A DNA stretch of 61,040 nt, taken from Anaerotignum sp. (GTDB lineage Bacteria > Bacillota > Clostridia > Lachnospirales > Anaerotignaceae). The stretch spans positions 1 to 61,040 of the forward strand of contig JAHHTU010000010.1 in assembly GCA_020024455.1 (NCBI GenBank), given 5' to 3'. Positions 43,396 to 51,990 of the stretch are shown here, in pieces. Below the pieces are notes generated by a model, which worked only from the letters and a program-made list of their open reading frames with translations, made no database searches and was not told the origin of the DNA. Every line of letters starts with the position of its first letter. Positions within the stretch are counted from its first letter, which is position 1. The position numbers were made by a program, and so were the translations under genes.

Positions 43396-44712
43396 TCATC
43401 CTTTCTGTGCTGTAATGATTTCATATACCAATGGTGGCAGTGGTGCAGGTTCTGCGGATATGGTAAATGCTGTTTCCAAAATTTGTGCCGCAGAATTGCA
43501 TTTTTCATCTGTACTGCTGTAAATGACTGCCAATGGTTCTCCTTGTGCGACGGTGTCGCCAAGACGTTTTTTCATGATGATGCCTGCCCCAAAATCCAAG
43601 GGTTGTGTTTTATATGCTCTGCCTGCTCCTGTTTCTTGTGAGGCACGCCCGATTTTTGCGGTATGCATAGCGGTAATATAACCACTTTGTTGTGCAGTGA
43701 TAACTTTTGTGCAAGCGGAACGTGGCAACAATGCGGGTTGTTCGATGATATCCGGATTGCCGCCTTGTTGCACAAGCAATTCTCTGAATTTTTCCAATCC
43801 TTTTCCGTTTTGAATTTGTTCCGAAAGCAATGCTTTGCCCTCTGCTTCGGTTTGCACACGTTTGGCAAGCAAAAGCATATGTGCCCCCAAAAGCAAAGAG
43901 ATTTCTAATAAATCGCCTTGTACATTGCCTTTTAACACTTCGATGGCTTCCATCACTTCCAAGCTGTTGCCGATATACATACCAAGTGGTTGCTCCATAC
44001 CACTGATGATGGCGGTCACATCTCGACCGACGTGTGTCCCCATTTCCACCATGATTTTTGCAAGTGCTTCGGCATCTTCTTTTGTTTTCATAAAAGCACC
44101 GTTGCCACATTTGACATCTAATACAATACCATCTGCACCGGCGGCAATTTTTTTGGACATGATACTTGCGGCAATCAAAGGCAGACTGTCCACAGTGCCT
44201 GTCACATCACGCAAAGCGTACAATTTTTTGTCCGCAGGTGTGAGGTTATCGGTTTGCCCCATCAGTACCAAGTTGCTTTTTTGTGCAAACGCAATGGCTT
44301 GTTCCTCGCTGATATCCACACGGAAATTGGGGATAGATTCCAATTTATCAATCGTACCGCCGGAAAAGCCTAAACCACGTCCGCTCATTTTGACCACCGG
44401 TACACCTACGGAGGCAACCAGAGGGGCCAAAATCAATGTGGTGGTATCGGCAACCCCGCCCGTACTGTGTTTATCCACTTTGTAACCTGCAACTTGCTGT
44501 AAATCAAACAGGGAACCGGAATGTGCCATTTCCATGGTCAGGCGTGCGGTTTCCTGTGTTTGCATACCGTTTAGCAAAATTGCCATCAATAATGCAGAGA
44601 TTTGGTAGTCGGGAATTGACCCGTCTGTCACACCTTGCACAAAATATGCGATTTCTTCTGCGGTGAGTGTTTGTTTTTCTCTTTTTTTGATGATGATATC
44701 TTGAAAATCCAT
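43396..44712 (-). CDS. pdp: Pyrimidine-nucleoside phosphorylase
   Basis: This enzyme splits uridine, deoxyuridine and thymidine with phosphate to give the base and (deoxy)ribose 1-phosphate, which deoB then uses. The 438-residue protein has the family segments YKVDKHSTGGVADTTT, KMSGRGLGFSGGTIDKL (phosphate and sugar site) and VKCGNGAFMK. ATG 44712 has AAGGAGGCG upstream. A frame extending to 44808 has no ribosome site and is rejected. The stop is directly followed by deoB. Confidence 0.93.
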   Translation of the reverse strand: MDFQDIIIKKREKQTLTAEEIAYFVQGVTDGSIPDYQISALLMAILLNGMQTQETARLTMEMAHSGSLFDLQQVAGYKVDKHSTGGVADTTTLILAPLVASVGVPVVKMSGRGLGFSGGTIDKLESIPNFRVDISEEQAIAFAQKSNLVLMGQTDNLTPADKKLYALRDVTGTVDSLPLIAASIMSKKIAAGADGIVLDVKCGNGAFMKTKEDAEALAKIMVEMGTHVGRDVTAIISGMEQPLGMYIGNSLEVMEAIEVLKGNVQGDLLEISLLLGAHMLLLAKRVQTEAEGKALLSEQIQNGKGLEKFRELLVQQGGNPDIIEQPALLPRSACTKVITAQQSGYITAMHTAKIGRASQETGAGRAYKTQPLDFGAGIIMKKRLGDTVAQGEPLAVIYSSTDEKCNSAAQILETAFTISAEPAPLPPLVYEIITAQKG

Positions 44713-45051
44713 GAAAACGCCTCCTTGAAATGTTGTGTTTTGGTATATTTTTGCAATATGTATATGTATTTTATACTGTTTTGATTTTTTCTGTATTATG
44801 TTACCCATATGCTTTTACAGTCATACCCATAGACAAATCTATGTACCATATGGCTTTGTTGTACGGCGGTATTTGGTGTTGTCATGGTAACAATAGATAC
44901 CAAAAATAAACAGTTTTGCAGTTTTTATACAAATCCCACCTTTCTACTCTATTATAACATAGAATGACATGATTGACGATACATTTTTGATTGTAGACAG
45001 CAGAAAAAAAGTGTATGATAAAGATACTGAAAAGAAAAGAGGGAGAGAATT
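44713..45051. promoter_or_regulatory. Divergent intergenic region with nested inverted repeats
   Basis: This 339-bp AT-rich region lies between pdp (minus) and the EFR1 gene (plus). CCATATG (44805-44811) pairs with CATATGG (44847-44853), and inside it CATAGA (44828-44833) pairs with TCTATG (44838-44843). The nested repeats lie about 95-140 bp upstream of pdp and could be an operator or an RNA hairpin in its leader. A clear minus-strand promoter was not found; a TATAAT at 44956-44951 lacks a good -35 box. Confidence 0.4.
44991..45019 (+). promoter_or_regulatory. Promoter of the EFR1 gene
   Basis: TTGTAG (44991-44996) and TATGAT (45014-45019) are 17 bp apart, 32 bp before the start codon. Confidence 0.6.
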
Positions 45052-45825
45052 ATGGAATACAAACAAATCATACAAGCATATTTCAGTCCATGCGGCACAA
45101 CACAAAAGGCAGTTTGCAGTGTGGCACAGACATGGGAAGGCATACCAAAAAAAGAATTGGAATTGACACCATTTGCAGTGGCAGACCAAAGCTATACATT
45201 TACAGCGGAAGAAATTTTGGTTGTGGGTGTGCCTGCATTTGGTGGCAGAGTGCCAAAAACGGCTGTACAACGCCTGCAAAATCTGCATGGCAATCAAACC
45301 CCTGCGGTGGCAGTGGTAACATTCGGCAACAGAGCCTTTGACGATACGTTGATAGAATTGCAGGATATTTTGCAAAAACAAGGTTTTGTTGTGGTTGCGG
45401 GGATTGGGGCAGTGACAGAACATTCCATCATGCATTGTTTTGGAAAAGACCGCCCAACAGCAGAAGATTGTAAAGAGTTGTGTGCATTTGGAGCAGAAAT
45501 CAAAGCACATATGGCAAAGGGGATACAACCGGCAAAAAATATCCCCGGAAACCGTCCGTATATGGTATACCATAGTGCAGGACTTGTGCCAATGACAGAC
45601 GATGGTTGTCAACATTGCGGCATTTGTGCAGACCACTGTCCTGTGGGGGCAATTCCAAAAGAACAGCCAAACACCACACAAAAAGAAATCTGCATTTCCT
45701 GTATGGGGTGTATTGCCATCTGTCCCGAAAAGGCAAGAAATGTGCCTGCCCCTGTGTTGGATATGCTTATGGAGCGATTGGGGCCTGCTTGTTCCACACG
45801 AAAAGAAAATACATTGTTTTTCTAA
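45052..45825 (+). CDS. EFR1 family ferredoxin-flavodoxin protein
   Basis: The 257-residue protein has a flavodoxin-like N-terminal half (about 1-150, YFSPCGTTQKAV at the FMN-phosphate loop and VVGVPAFGGRVP). A C-terminal two-cluster ferredoxin domain carries CQHCGICADHCP and CISCMGCIAICP, each a CxxCxxCxxxCP motif. Such proteins are common in clostridia and are thought to move electrons between ferredoxin and flavin carriers; the specific partner is unknown. It is cytoplasmic and probably oxygen sensitive. Confidence 0.9.
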   Translation: MEYKQIIQAYFSPCGTTQKAVCSVAQTWEGIPKKELELTPFAVADQSYTFTAEEILVVGVPAFGGRVPKTAVQRLQNLHGNQTPAVAVVTFGNRAFDDTLIELQDILQKQGFVVVAGIGAVTEHSIMHCFGKDRPTAEDCKELCAFGAEIKAHMAKGIQPAKNIPGNRPYMVYHSAGLVPMTDDGCQHCGICADHCPVGAIPKEQPNTTQKEICISCMGCIAICPEKARNVPAPVLDMLMERLGPACSTRKENTLFF

Positions 45826-45827
45826 TC

Positions 45828-45865
45828 AAAAAAGAGAGTATATCGGTTGGATATACTCTTTTTGT
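45828..45865. terminator. Terminator between the EFR1 gene and the convergent small membrane gene
   Basis: GAGTATATC (45836-45844) pairs with GATATACTC (45850-45858), with A-rich DNA to the left and T residues to the right. Confidence 0.85.
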
Positions 45866-45866
45866 T

Positions 45867-46151
45867 TTATGCAAGAAAATGTTTGATATAGGTGATGAAT
45901 ATGCAAACAACACCGACTATCACCCAAAGAAACAAGTCAAGCCTATTTTTTTGTTGATATGCCTGCTTGATATGTAAAATCCAAGAGAAAATAAGAAACA
46001 GGAGTGCAAGAAACAGAAAAAGCAGGCTCAAAGGTAACAAAATTTCAAATAATATATCAGGATAAGAAATATCTGTGAAATAAATCACCCCAATACACAA
46101 TAAAAAGGATACAAAGAATCCGACTGCAAATTTCATTCGTTTTTGTGCCAT
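45867..46151 (-). CDS. Small membrane protein of unknown function
   Basis: The 94-residue protein is mostly hydrophobic, with three predicted spans (about 8-28, 33-62 and 73-91) and a short basic loop (KQAYQQKNRL). The family is not recognised. ATG 46151 has AGGAGG 7 bases upstream on the minus strand. It is the last gene of a minus-strand group with ybaK and the lipoprotein gene. Confidence 0.7.
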   Translation of the reverse strand: MAQKRMKFAVGFFVSFLLCIGVIYFTDISYPDILFEILLPLSLLFLFLALLFLIFSWILHIKQAYQQKNRLDLFLWVIVGVVCIFITYIKHFLA

Positions 46152-46175
46152 TGAAGATACCTCCTGTAAAAAAAG

Positions 46176-46649
46176 TTATGCCGTTGTCAAATCACCTGTT
46201 TGTGCATCGAGAAAAGGTATCAAATCTGTGGGAGAAAGTATGATTTGCTGTCCTCTCATACCTGCACTGACGGCAATGGTATCAAACAATGTTGCAGTTT
46301 CATCTATCCAAGTGGGATATTTCTTTTTCATACCAACAGGGGAACAACCGCCACGGATATACCCTGTCAAAGAAAGCAGTTCTTTGACGTGTGTCATTTC
46401 CACTTTTTTGTTTTTGGATAATGTGGCAACTTTTTTTAAATCCAATTCACGGTCAACAGGGATACAGCATACAAAAATACCTGTTTTGTCCCCTCTGACA
46501 ACCAATGTTTTGAATACCTGTTCCGGTGGCATACCGATTTCTTGTGCGGCGTGCAAACCGGAGTGTTCTGTTTCGATATAGGTATAGCAAGCGGTTTGGT
46601 AAGCAATATTTGCTTTTTCCAACAGTCGCATGGCATTTGTTTTTGTCAT
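46176..46649 (-). CDS. ybaK: Cys-tRNA(Pro)/Cys-tRNA(Cys) deacylase YbaK
   Basis: YbaK-type enzymes hydrolyse Cys wrongly attached to tRNA-Pro. The 157-residue protein begins MTKTNAMRLLEKANIAYQ, followed by the segment EIGMPPEQVFKTLVVRGD, whose Lys is conserved in the family. It also has CCIPVDRELDLKKVA and GYIRGGCSPVGMKKKYPTWID. Length is normal. A GAGGCG site lies 8 bases upstream. It is a trans-acting editing factor, as the B3/B4 protein at 23468 may also be. Confidence 0.92.
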   Translation of the reverse strand: MTKTNAMRLLEKANIAYQTACYTYIETEHSGLHAAQEIGMPPEQVFKTLVVRGDKTGIFVCCIPVDRELDLKKVATLSKNKKVEMTHVKELLSLTGYIRGGCSPVGMKKKYPTWIDETATLFDTIAVSAGMRGQQIILSPTDLIPFLDAQTGDLTTA

Positions 46650-46671
46650 GAAAAAATCGCCTCGTTTTCGT

Positions 46672-47991
46672 TTAATCGTCTAATATCAAAAAGCCATAAT
46701 CGGTGTTTGTTCTGGCAGAAATAAAGTTTTTTGCGGCATAATCGCTGTTGACATGGGTGATTTGCCATGCCCCGTTTATATAATATGCCACATATCTTGC
46801 ACCGTTTGTCAGTACAATGTAAAAGTAATCTGATGTTCCGCATTGATAATAGATTTGGTCTGGTGCATTGATGATTTTTTTGGAAAGCAATGTATCCGTC
46901 AAGGCAGCATCGTTTTTTTTCAAATAGCTTTTCCATGATGCCAATGTGTATTTTGGCAGGAGGTCTAAATTAAAGTCCGGTAAAGATTGATTGATGCTGG
47001 TAATGGGCGTATATACATTTTGCAAATTGGTGTATACCACTTCCCAAAAATTATTATCATTGCGTAAAATATGCTGTTTGATATCGGCTGTATTTTGTTT
47101 GCCGGAAAAGGTCACGACGGCATATTTATCATCTTTGGAGATTTCTCTGACAAAATAATCCTCCAATTTTCCCTCATATAAACCGATAAAATTCAAAATA
47201 CGGCTGTATTCCGCTGATGTGGAAGAAAGTTTTCCGATGAGATTGTGATTTTGATTGTAGCGATTCATCAACGCCGTATAGCTTGCAGCGGACAAAACAC
47301 CTGCTTTGCCGTCTATGGTGGATAAAAGATATGTTCCGTCGGCTTGATGAGCGGCAACAAACACACAAAACCGCATACTTTTGGGCGGTACTTCCGCACC
47401 GGGGTAATACATGACATCATTGCCGTTTAACAATAAAATTTCATAATCTGCCGCTTGTAAACCGGTTTCCAAATAACCGGCAGAAACCAAGTCATCTGTT
47501 GTGATGCGTTTTTGTGTATAATATGTATACATTTTGCCGTTTTTGGAAATCAAACCGAGTTTTTTGGATAAGTCATCATAAGCGTGCTGTGCTGCCGTGG
47601 CAACAGATTTCAGATTGTTCCACTGCAATGTGTTTTCGCTTTGCCAGAATGGTTTGGTTTCCAAAATGGGTTCCGGTTTTTCGGGTAATGTGGTTTCTGT
47701 TTGTGTTTGGGTTGTTGTTTTTGGCATTTGTATGAAAATATTTTCCATGCTTGGCATACTTGGTGGCAATGTGTTTGGTTGTGTCTGCTTTGGTTGGGGA
47801 AGCGGTGCAGATGCCTGTGTGGGTTGTGGTTCTTGTGCATCGGTTGGTTGTGGCACAACATCAGGCTTTGTTTGTGTTGTGGGCGGTTGTGCCACTTGTG
47901 GAGATTGCTTTTGACAACCAACAAAGAGAAAACTCATTGCAAAAAGTAAGCATAGCAGTTGTTTTCCAAAATTGTTCCTGTTATTGTTCAA
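46672..47991 (-). CDS. Lipoprotein of unknown function
   Basis: The roughly 439-residue protein has a lipoprotein signal (hydrophobic core LLCLLFAMSFLFVGC, with Cys at about 26 as the lipidation site). A Pro/Thr/Gln-rich spacer follows (about 27-105), then a globular domain with many Tyr and Asn residues. I do not recognise that domain. A TTG at 47991 lies 9 bases after AAAAAGG and is preferred; an ATG at 48000 lies directly against that site. The start overlaps the preceding gene. It is predicted on the outer face of the membrane. Confidence 0.75.
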   Translation of the reverse strand: MNNNRNNFGKQLLCLLFAMSFLFVGCQKQSPQVAQPPTTQTKPDVVPQPTDAQEPQPTQASAPLPQPKQTQPNTLPPSMPSMENIFIQMPKTTTQTQTETTLPEKPEPILETKPFWQSENTLQWNNLKSVATAAQHAYDDLSKKLGLISKNGKMYTYYTQKRITTDDLVSAGYLETGLQAADYEILLLNGNDVMYYPGAEVPPKSMRFCVFVAAHQADGTYLLSTIDGKAGVLSAASYTALMNRYNQNHNLIGKLSSTSAEYSRILNFIGLYEGKLEDYFVREISKDDKYAVVTFSGKQNTADIKQHILRNDNNFWEVVYTNLQNVYTPITSINQSLPDFNLDLLPKYTLASWKSYLKKNDAALTDTLLSKKIINAPDQIYYQCGTSDYFYIVLTNGARYVAYYINGAWQITHVNSDYAAKNFISARTNTDYGFLILDD

Positions 47992-48397
47992 TATAATCAT
48001 CCTTTTTATCTGCAATCGCATCATATACCGTTTGCAATTCTATATGATGGGCTTGCAAAATATCAGAAAATATCGTTTCCATTTCTTCTTGATTTTCGGA
48101 AAAAGGCAGTACGACTGTCCATACGGGATTGAAGTGTTCGTCTTCTTCATATACCGTTTTTGCGTATGGCAATAAAGCGTCTACATCATAATAATCAAAG
48201 ATAGCTTCATATTCCCAGTCCTCAGTTTCTTTCTCACAAGTTAATTTCATATAGATTTGCATACCATCAGGGGTGTCCATCACATAAATTTGTTGCAAGT
48301 AGGCTTCGTTGCCTGTGACTGTGTAAGCACCACGTTCTTTTGTCAAAAAACCGGTTTCCTGTTCTTTTTCCATCAATATGATTGTAAATTGTTCCAT
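47981..48397 (-). CDS. Small acidic protein of unknown function (possibly DUF6762)
   Basis: The 138-residue protein starts MEQFTIILMEKEQETGFL and is strongly acidic, with a central WEYEAIFDYYDVDALLPYA. It has no signal or membrane span. The pattern resembles small clostridial proteins placed in DUF6762, a recollection I cannot test here. It is the first gene of the minus-strand group that includes the lipoprotein, ybaK and a small membrane protein, and it overlaps the lipoprotein start by about 11 bases. Confidence 0.7.
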   Translation of the reverse strand: MEQFTIILMEKEQETGFLTKERGAYTVTGNEAYLQQIYVMDTPDGMQIYMKLTCEKETEDWEYEAIFDYYDVDALLPYAKTVYEEDEHFNPVWTVVLPFSENQEEMETIFSDILQAHHIELQTVYDAIADKKDDYIEQ

Positions 48398-48458
48398 CGT
48401 TGTAACCTCTTTATATTATTTGTACGTATTTTTGTAAAAATGGTATTGCTTTTGAGCC

Positions 48459-48487
48459 ATTATACTACAAAACAAAAGGCTTTGCAA
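48459..48487 (-). promoter_or_regulatory. Promoter of the lipoprotein-ybaK group
   Basis: On the minus strand, TTGCAA (48487-48482) and a perfect TATAAT (48464-48459) are 17 bp apart, about 62 bp upstream of the 48397 start. Confidence 0.75.
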
Positions 48488-48494
48488 GAAACAA

Positions 48495-48542
48495 GCCTGA
48501 TTTCCAAATGTGGAAAGGGGTGGAAAACAGGCAGTTTCTGCT
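48495..48542 (-). terminator. Possible gpr terminator
   Basis: GCCTG (48495-48499) pairs with CAGGC (48538-48542), with an inner TTTCC/GGAAA. On the minus strand only a broken T run (TTGTTTCTT) follows, so this is weak. It ends next to the promoter of the following minus-strand group. Confidence 0.35.
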
Positions 48543-48589
48543 TTCTATATTATGACGAGAAAAGAGGAGAAAAGTTCCATAACAAACAT

Positions 48590-49603
48590 TCAGTAAGCAG
48601 TATAGCGGTTCATATCTTCCAATGTGATTTGTGGTTGCAAACAAACATTGATGGCATTTGCGATGATACGGGAAAGCCGCTCAATCACAGCATCGACTTC
48701 TTTTGGTGTGACAAACATATTTTCTGCATAAGGGTTGAGCAATTCTGTAATGAGTGTGTACTTTTCTTCGGTTTCCATGTCTGTCAGCATTTGATAAAAA
48801 GGATTGGTTTTCTCGGTTTGTTCCCGCATGGCAGACAACATTTTATCCATCGTATCATTGACCAATGTGGCAGCATCGACCACTGTTGGCACACCAACGG
48901 CAATGACAGGCACGCCCAATGTTTCTTTGTTGAGCAATTTTCGCTTGTTGCCAATGCCTGCACCGGGGGCAATGCCGGTATCGGAAAGCTGTATGGCAGC
49001 ATTGATACGGCTGGTTTTTCTGGCTGCCAATGCATCAATGGCAATGACCAAATCGGGTTTTAGTTTTTCTGTAATTCCTTTGACAATTTCACCGGTTTCA
49101 ATGCCTGTAATACCCATGACACCGGGGCTGACAGCTGCCACAGGTCGCATTTTTTCCAAAATTTGAGGGGGAAGGCTGTCTTGCAGATGTCTGGTGACCA
49201 ACACTTTGGAAACGACTTTCGGGCCAAGTGCGTCCGGTGTGATATTCCAGTTGCCAAGTCCGACCACCAGTATGACAGCGTGTTCTTTTGGTTTGGCAAG
49301 TGCGGATAGTGCCTTTGCCATCACGTTTGTAATTTCTTCATGACAAAATGTGTCGTTTTCTTTCAAACCTTCTGATTCTATGGTGATATAAGTGCCTTTT
49401 GGTTTTCCCATGGTTTCACTGCCGGTATCGTTTAAGATATGCACGGTGGTCATGGTATACTGGTCTGTTTGTTTGGTATGGACAGATACCCCGTCCGGTG
49501 CATGATGTGTGGTGGTGCTTTGTTGTGCCAATTCTGTTGCTTCAATCGCCAAATCTGTACGAACAGAGAATAAATTTTGTTGTTTTTTTGTATTTTGTTT
49601 CAT
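48590..49603 (-). CDS. gpr: Germination protease GPR
   Basis: GPR degrades the small acid-soluble proteins that coat DNA in spores when germination begins, so the organism forms endospores. The protein (about 337 residues) carries the N-terminal propeptide and family segment SVRTDLAIEATELAQ, VVGLGNWNITPDALGP, VSPGVMGITGIETGEI and IAIDALAARKTSRI. The start is uncertain: ATG 49603 is used, with GTG 49612 and ATG 49615 possible because AGGAAG lies just before them. It is normally a forespore gene; a TGCATA element upstream could be part of a SigG -35 box, but no matching -10 is clear. Confidence 0.93.
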   Translation of the reverse strand: MKQNTKKQQNLFSVRTDLAIEATELAQQSTTTHHAPDGVSVHTKQTDQYTMTTVHILNDTGSETMGKPKGTYITIESEGLKENDTFCHEEITNVMAKALSALAKPKEHAVILVVGLGNWNITPDALGPKVVSKVLVTRHLQDSLPPQILEKMRPVAAVSPGVMGITGIETGEIVKGITEKLKPDLVIAIDALAARKTSRINAAIQLSDTGIAPGAGIGNKRKLLNKETLGVPVIAVGVPTVVDAATLVNDTMDKMLSAMREQTEKTNPFYQMLTDMETEEKYTLITELLNPYAENMFVTPKEVDAVIERLSRIIANAINVCLQPQITLEDMNRYTAY

Positions 49604-49662
49604 ATCTTTCACCATCTTCCTGTATTTTCCCTTATTTTTTCCGTCGATTTGAAACTTATGCA

Positions 49663-49691
49663 TTGACTTATACGGTTTCATCGGTTAGAAT
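49663..49691 (+). promoter_or_regulatory. rpsT promoter
   Basis: TTGACT (49663-49668) and TAGAAT (49686-49691) are 17 bp apart. The leader to the TTG start is about 143 nt. Confidence 0.75.
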
Positions 49692-49840
49692 ATATGGTGT
49701 TGAATTAACCGCAGGCAATTTTATCATCAAAAAGATTGCTTGGAACCGTGTCAGACGTGGTTAATGTAGAAGTAGAAGAAGCGATATTCCCCAATATCGG
49801 AAAACCACAAAAAAAGTATTTATTTTAGGAGGAAAACAAA

Positions 49841-50101
49841 TTGGCTAATATTAAATCCGCAAAAAAAAGAATTAAAGTAATCAACAAAAAAACTCTGAGA
49901 AACAAAATGATTAAATCTCAGGTAAAAACAGCAATGAAAAAAGTTATCGTTGCCGTAAACGCAGGCGACAAAGATGCTGCCGGTGTTGCATTGAAAGGTG
50001 CAGTTTCCGCAATCGACAGAGCATACGGCAAAGGCATTTTCCACAAAAATGCAGCAGCCAGAAAAAAATCTTCTTTGACAAGACTGGTAAATGGTTTATA
50101 A
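49841..50101 (+). CDS. rpsT: 30S ribosomal protein S20
   Basis: This 86-residue basic protein binds 16S rRNA in the body of the small subunit. It is rich in Lys and Ala (ANIKSAKKRIKVINKKTLRNK) and has the usual AARKKSSLTRLVNGL end. It starts at TTG 49841, with AGGAGG 8 bases upstream. A UUG start is also found in E. coli rpsT, where it takes part in translational self-control by S20. A similar control here is possible but not shown. Confidence 0.96.
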   Translation: MANIKSAKKRIKVINKKTLRNKMIKSQVKTAMKKVIVAVNAGDKDAAGVALKGAVSAIDRAYGKGIFHKNAAARKKSSLTRLVNGL

Positions 50102-50120
50102 TTCAAAAACAAATCATATC

Positions 50121-50150
50121 GCAGGATACCTTTTTCGGGTATCCTGTTTT
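50121..50150 (+). terminator. rpsT terminator
   Basis: CAGGATACC (50122-50130) and GGTATCCTG (50138-50146) form a 9-bp perfect stem with a 7-nt loop, followed by four T residues. Confidence 0.85.
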
Positions 50151-50183
50151 CCTATATATATTTAAAAAGAGAGGAGAAAAACA

Positions 50184-50597
50184 ATGACAGAACGAATGAA
50201 ACGTGTGCAGGAAAATCAGAAAAAAGGGTATAACTGTGCACAGGCTGTTGCTTGTGCATACAGCGATTTGTATGGTGTAGATGAAAAAGAGGCGTTTCGT
50301 GCAGTGGAATGTTTCGGCAAAGGCATGGGCGTGATGGCAACTTGCGGGGCAGTGTCTGCAATGGCGTATTTGGTTGGTTTGAAAATGTCCGATGCAAATT
50401 TGGATATGCCAAAAAGCAAAGTCAGCTGTTACAATACATTCAAACCCATGAGCGATGCATTCGCACAAATGAACCAATCCACAATATGCAGTGAATTAAA
50501 GGGCATTGGCACAGGCGTTGTGCTGAGAAGTTGCACGGGTTGCATGGAAGATGCCGCTGCCATCATCGAAAAATATTTGATACAAGAAGAAGCATAA
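50184..50597 (+). CDS. C_GCAxxG_C_C family protein
   Basis: The 137-residue protein has the spaced Cys pattern that names the family: NCAQAV near the N terminus, ATCGAVSAMAYLVG in the middle, VSCYN, TICSEL and SCTGCMEDAA near the end. The Cys residues probably bind a metal or an iron-sulphur cluster, and a redox role is often assumed without proof. The protein is soluble. AGAGGAGAA precedes the ATG. It stands between two terminators as a single-gene unit. Confidence 0.88.
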   Translation: MTERMKRVQENQKKGYNCAQAVACAYSDLYGVDEKEAFRAVECFGKGMGVMATCGAVSAMAYLVGLKMSDANLDMPKSKVSCYNTFKPMSDAFAQMNQSTICSELKGIGTGVVLRSCTGCMEDAAAIIEKYLIQEEA

Positions 50598-50600
50598 AAG

Positions 50601-50635
50601 AAAAGGTGTATATGAAGGACATATACACCTTTTTT
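50601..50635. terminator. Bidirectional terminator after the C_GCAxxG_C_C gene
   Basis: AGGTGTATATG (50604-50614) and CATATACACCT (50620-50630) form an 11-bp stem with a 5-nt loop, flanked by A and T runs, between convergent genes. Confidence 0.9.
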
Positions 50636-50655
50636 CATTATTTTTGATAAAATGA

Positions 50656-51792
50656 TTATTTTTGATAAAATAATGTGATTTGTTTGTTGCTTTCATTCCA
50701 TTCCAATGCATGGGAAGAAATATCCATCAATTTTCCAAAGTCACGCAAAGATAAAAAGAAACGGTTATCGGTTGCCTGTGCAGGCTGTGTCATTTTCACG
50801 GGTTCTCCGTTGATAAGCATAGTGTCTTTGCGTGCTGTGATAACGGCATTGTTCCCATCATAGTAGAGGGTAGCGGTTTTTGTTTTTGCGTCCCAATCAA
50901 TTTTGGTGTCAGGTGCAAATGTATGGAGCAATGCACGCAAAGGCAGCATGGTATAGCCTTTGTCGGACAGATAGGGTGCAACATCGCTATGTGTAACCAA
51001 TTTGTCATTTTTATAGATAGCAGTATCCCCGATTTGTAAAGCGTATTTCTGTTTTTGTGGTGTTTTTGTATCGGGTTTTTGTGATTGCTCTGTTTCTGTT
51101 TCTTTTTCTGCTTTTTTGGTCAAAACGACTTTTTCTTCTTCGTTGTCATAAGTTTCATCATAGTTTATCCATGCTGCAGAGGGATTGTTTGGTTTTCGGT
51201 ATAGGATACGCACCAATGTATCCAAATCACGCCCACGGAAATTGTCATCGTTTGGGTCATAGATTTCCACTTTTGCATTGTCTGTGATATTGACAACACC
51301 ATCAACGCCCCTGCCTTCGTCTACATATAAGGCACTGCCGCTGGGATATGCTTCAATGTGCACCTTTTCCTGCACATTGATGTCACCACGGTAAACGTGT
51401 ATGGTGTCCGCATTGGAAGTTGCAGTGGATAATGTCAGTTTTTCTGTGCCACGAATGGTCAAATCTCCATCTGCATAAATGGCATGGCAACCATAGCTCT
51501 CCACAAAAATGTCGCTGTCACGCTCCACATATAATACGCTGTCTTTGGGCAAACGAATGGCAGCACTGTTTTCATTGACACCTTTGGGGACGCTCAAAGA
51601 TAATCCATCTAAGGATAAAATACGACTGTCTGCCTCCCATGACCAGCCATCTGCTGTAATATCATTATGTTCCGTTGAAAAATCATACTCCCACAAAGGG
51701 CGTGTTTGCGTTTCTGCATATGCAGAAAAAGGAACGACACCAACCAAAATACAGGTGGTCAGTATGGCGCATAAAAATGGTTTTGCTTTCAT
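50656..51792 (-). CDS. Secreted protein with a beta-helix-like region and a C-terminal stalk domain
   Basis: The 378-residue protein has a signal peptide (about 1-25, ending FSAYAET). A region (about 60-185) has short repeated hydrophobic strands such as SVLYVERDSDIFVESYGCHAIYADGDLTI, typical of beta-helix or carbohydrate-related repeats. A Lys/Glu/Thr/Gln linker (about 220-245) leads to a copper-amine-oxidase-like stalk domain (about 265-375, MLPLRALLHTFAPDTKIDWD). ATG 51792 has AAGGAGG 8 bases upstream; a longer frame to 51990 is unsupported. Predicted extracellular or wall-associated; function unknown. Confidence 0.8.
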   Translation of the reverse strand: MKAKPFLCAILTTCILVGVVPFSAYAETQTRPLWEYDFSTEHNDITADGWSWEADSRILSLDGLSLSVPKGVNENSAAIRLPKDSVLYVERDSDIFVESYGCHAIYADGDLTIRGTEKLTLSTATSNADTIHVYRGDINVQEKVHIEAYPSGSALYVDEGRGVDGVVNITDNAKVEIYDPNDDNFRGRDLDTLVRILYRKPNNPSAAWINYDETYDNEEEKVVLTKKAEKETETEQSQKPDTKTPQKQKYALQIGDTAIYKNDKLVTHSDVAPYLSDKGYTMLPLRALLHTFAPDTKIDWDAKTKTATLYYDGNNAVITARKDTMLINGEPVKMTQPAQATDNRFFLSLRDFGKLMDISSHALEWNESNKQITLFYQK

Positions 51793-51931
51793 GTAATAAC
51801 CTCCTTTTTGTTTATGATACCATAAAATGGTTGCGTTGTACGTTACGTTTTTGTTACGATGTGCATAAATAGGAAGAAGCCTTTTGGTTTTGTGTGTTGC
51901 ATTTGCGGGAAAAACTGCCGCAAGTCTAGTA

Positions 51932-51960
51932 TTTACAATGTTTTTGGTATATAATATAAT
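51932..51960 (+). promoter_or_regulatory. Promoter of the yhaM-nuclease-rlmD operon
   Basis: TTTACA (51932-51937) and a perfect TATAAT (51955-51960) are 17 bp apart, 30 bp before the start codon. Confidence 0.75.
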
Positions 51961-51990
51961 ACGATGTAGCGATAGAAAGAGAGGAACCAT

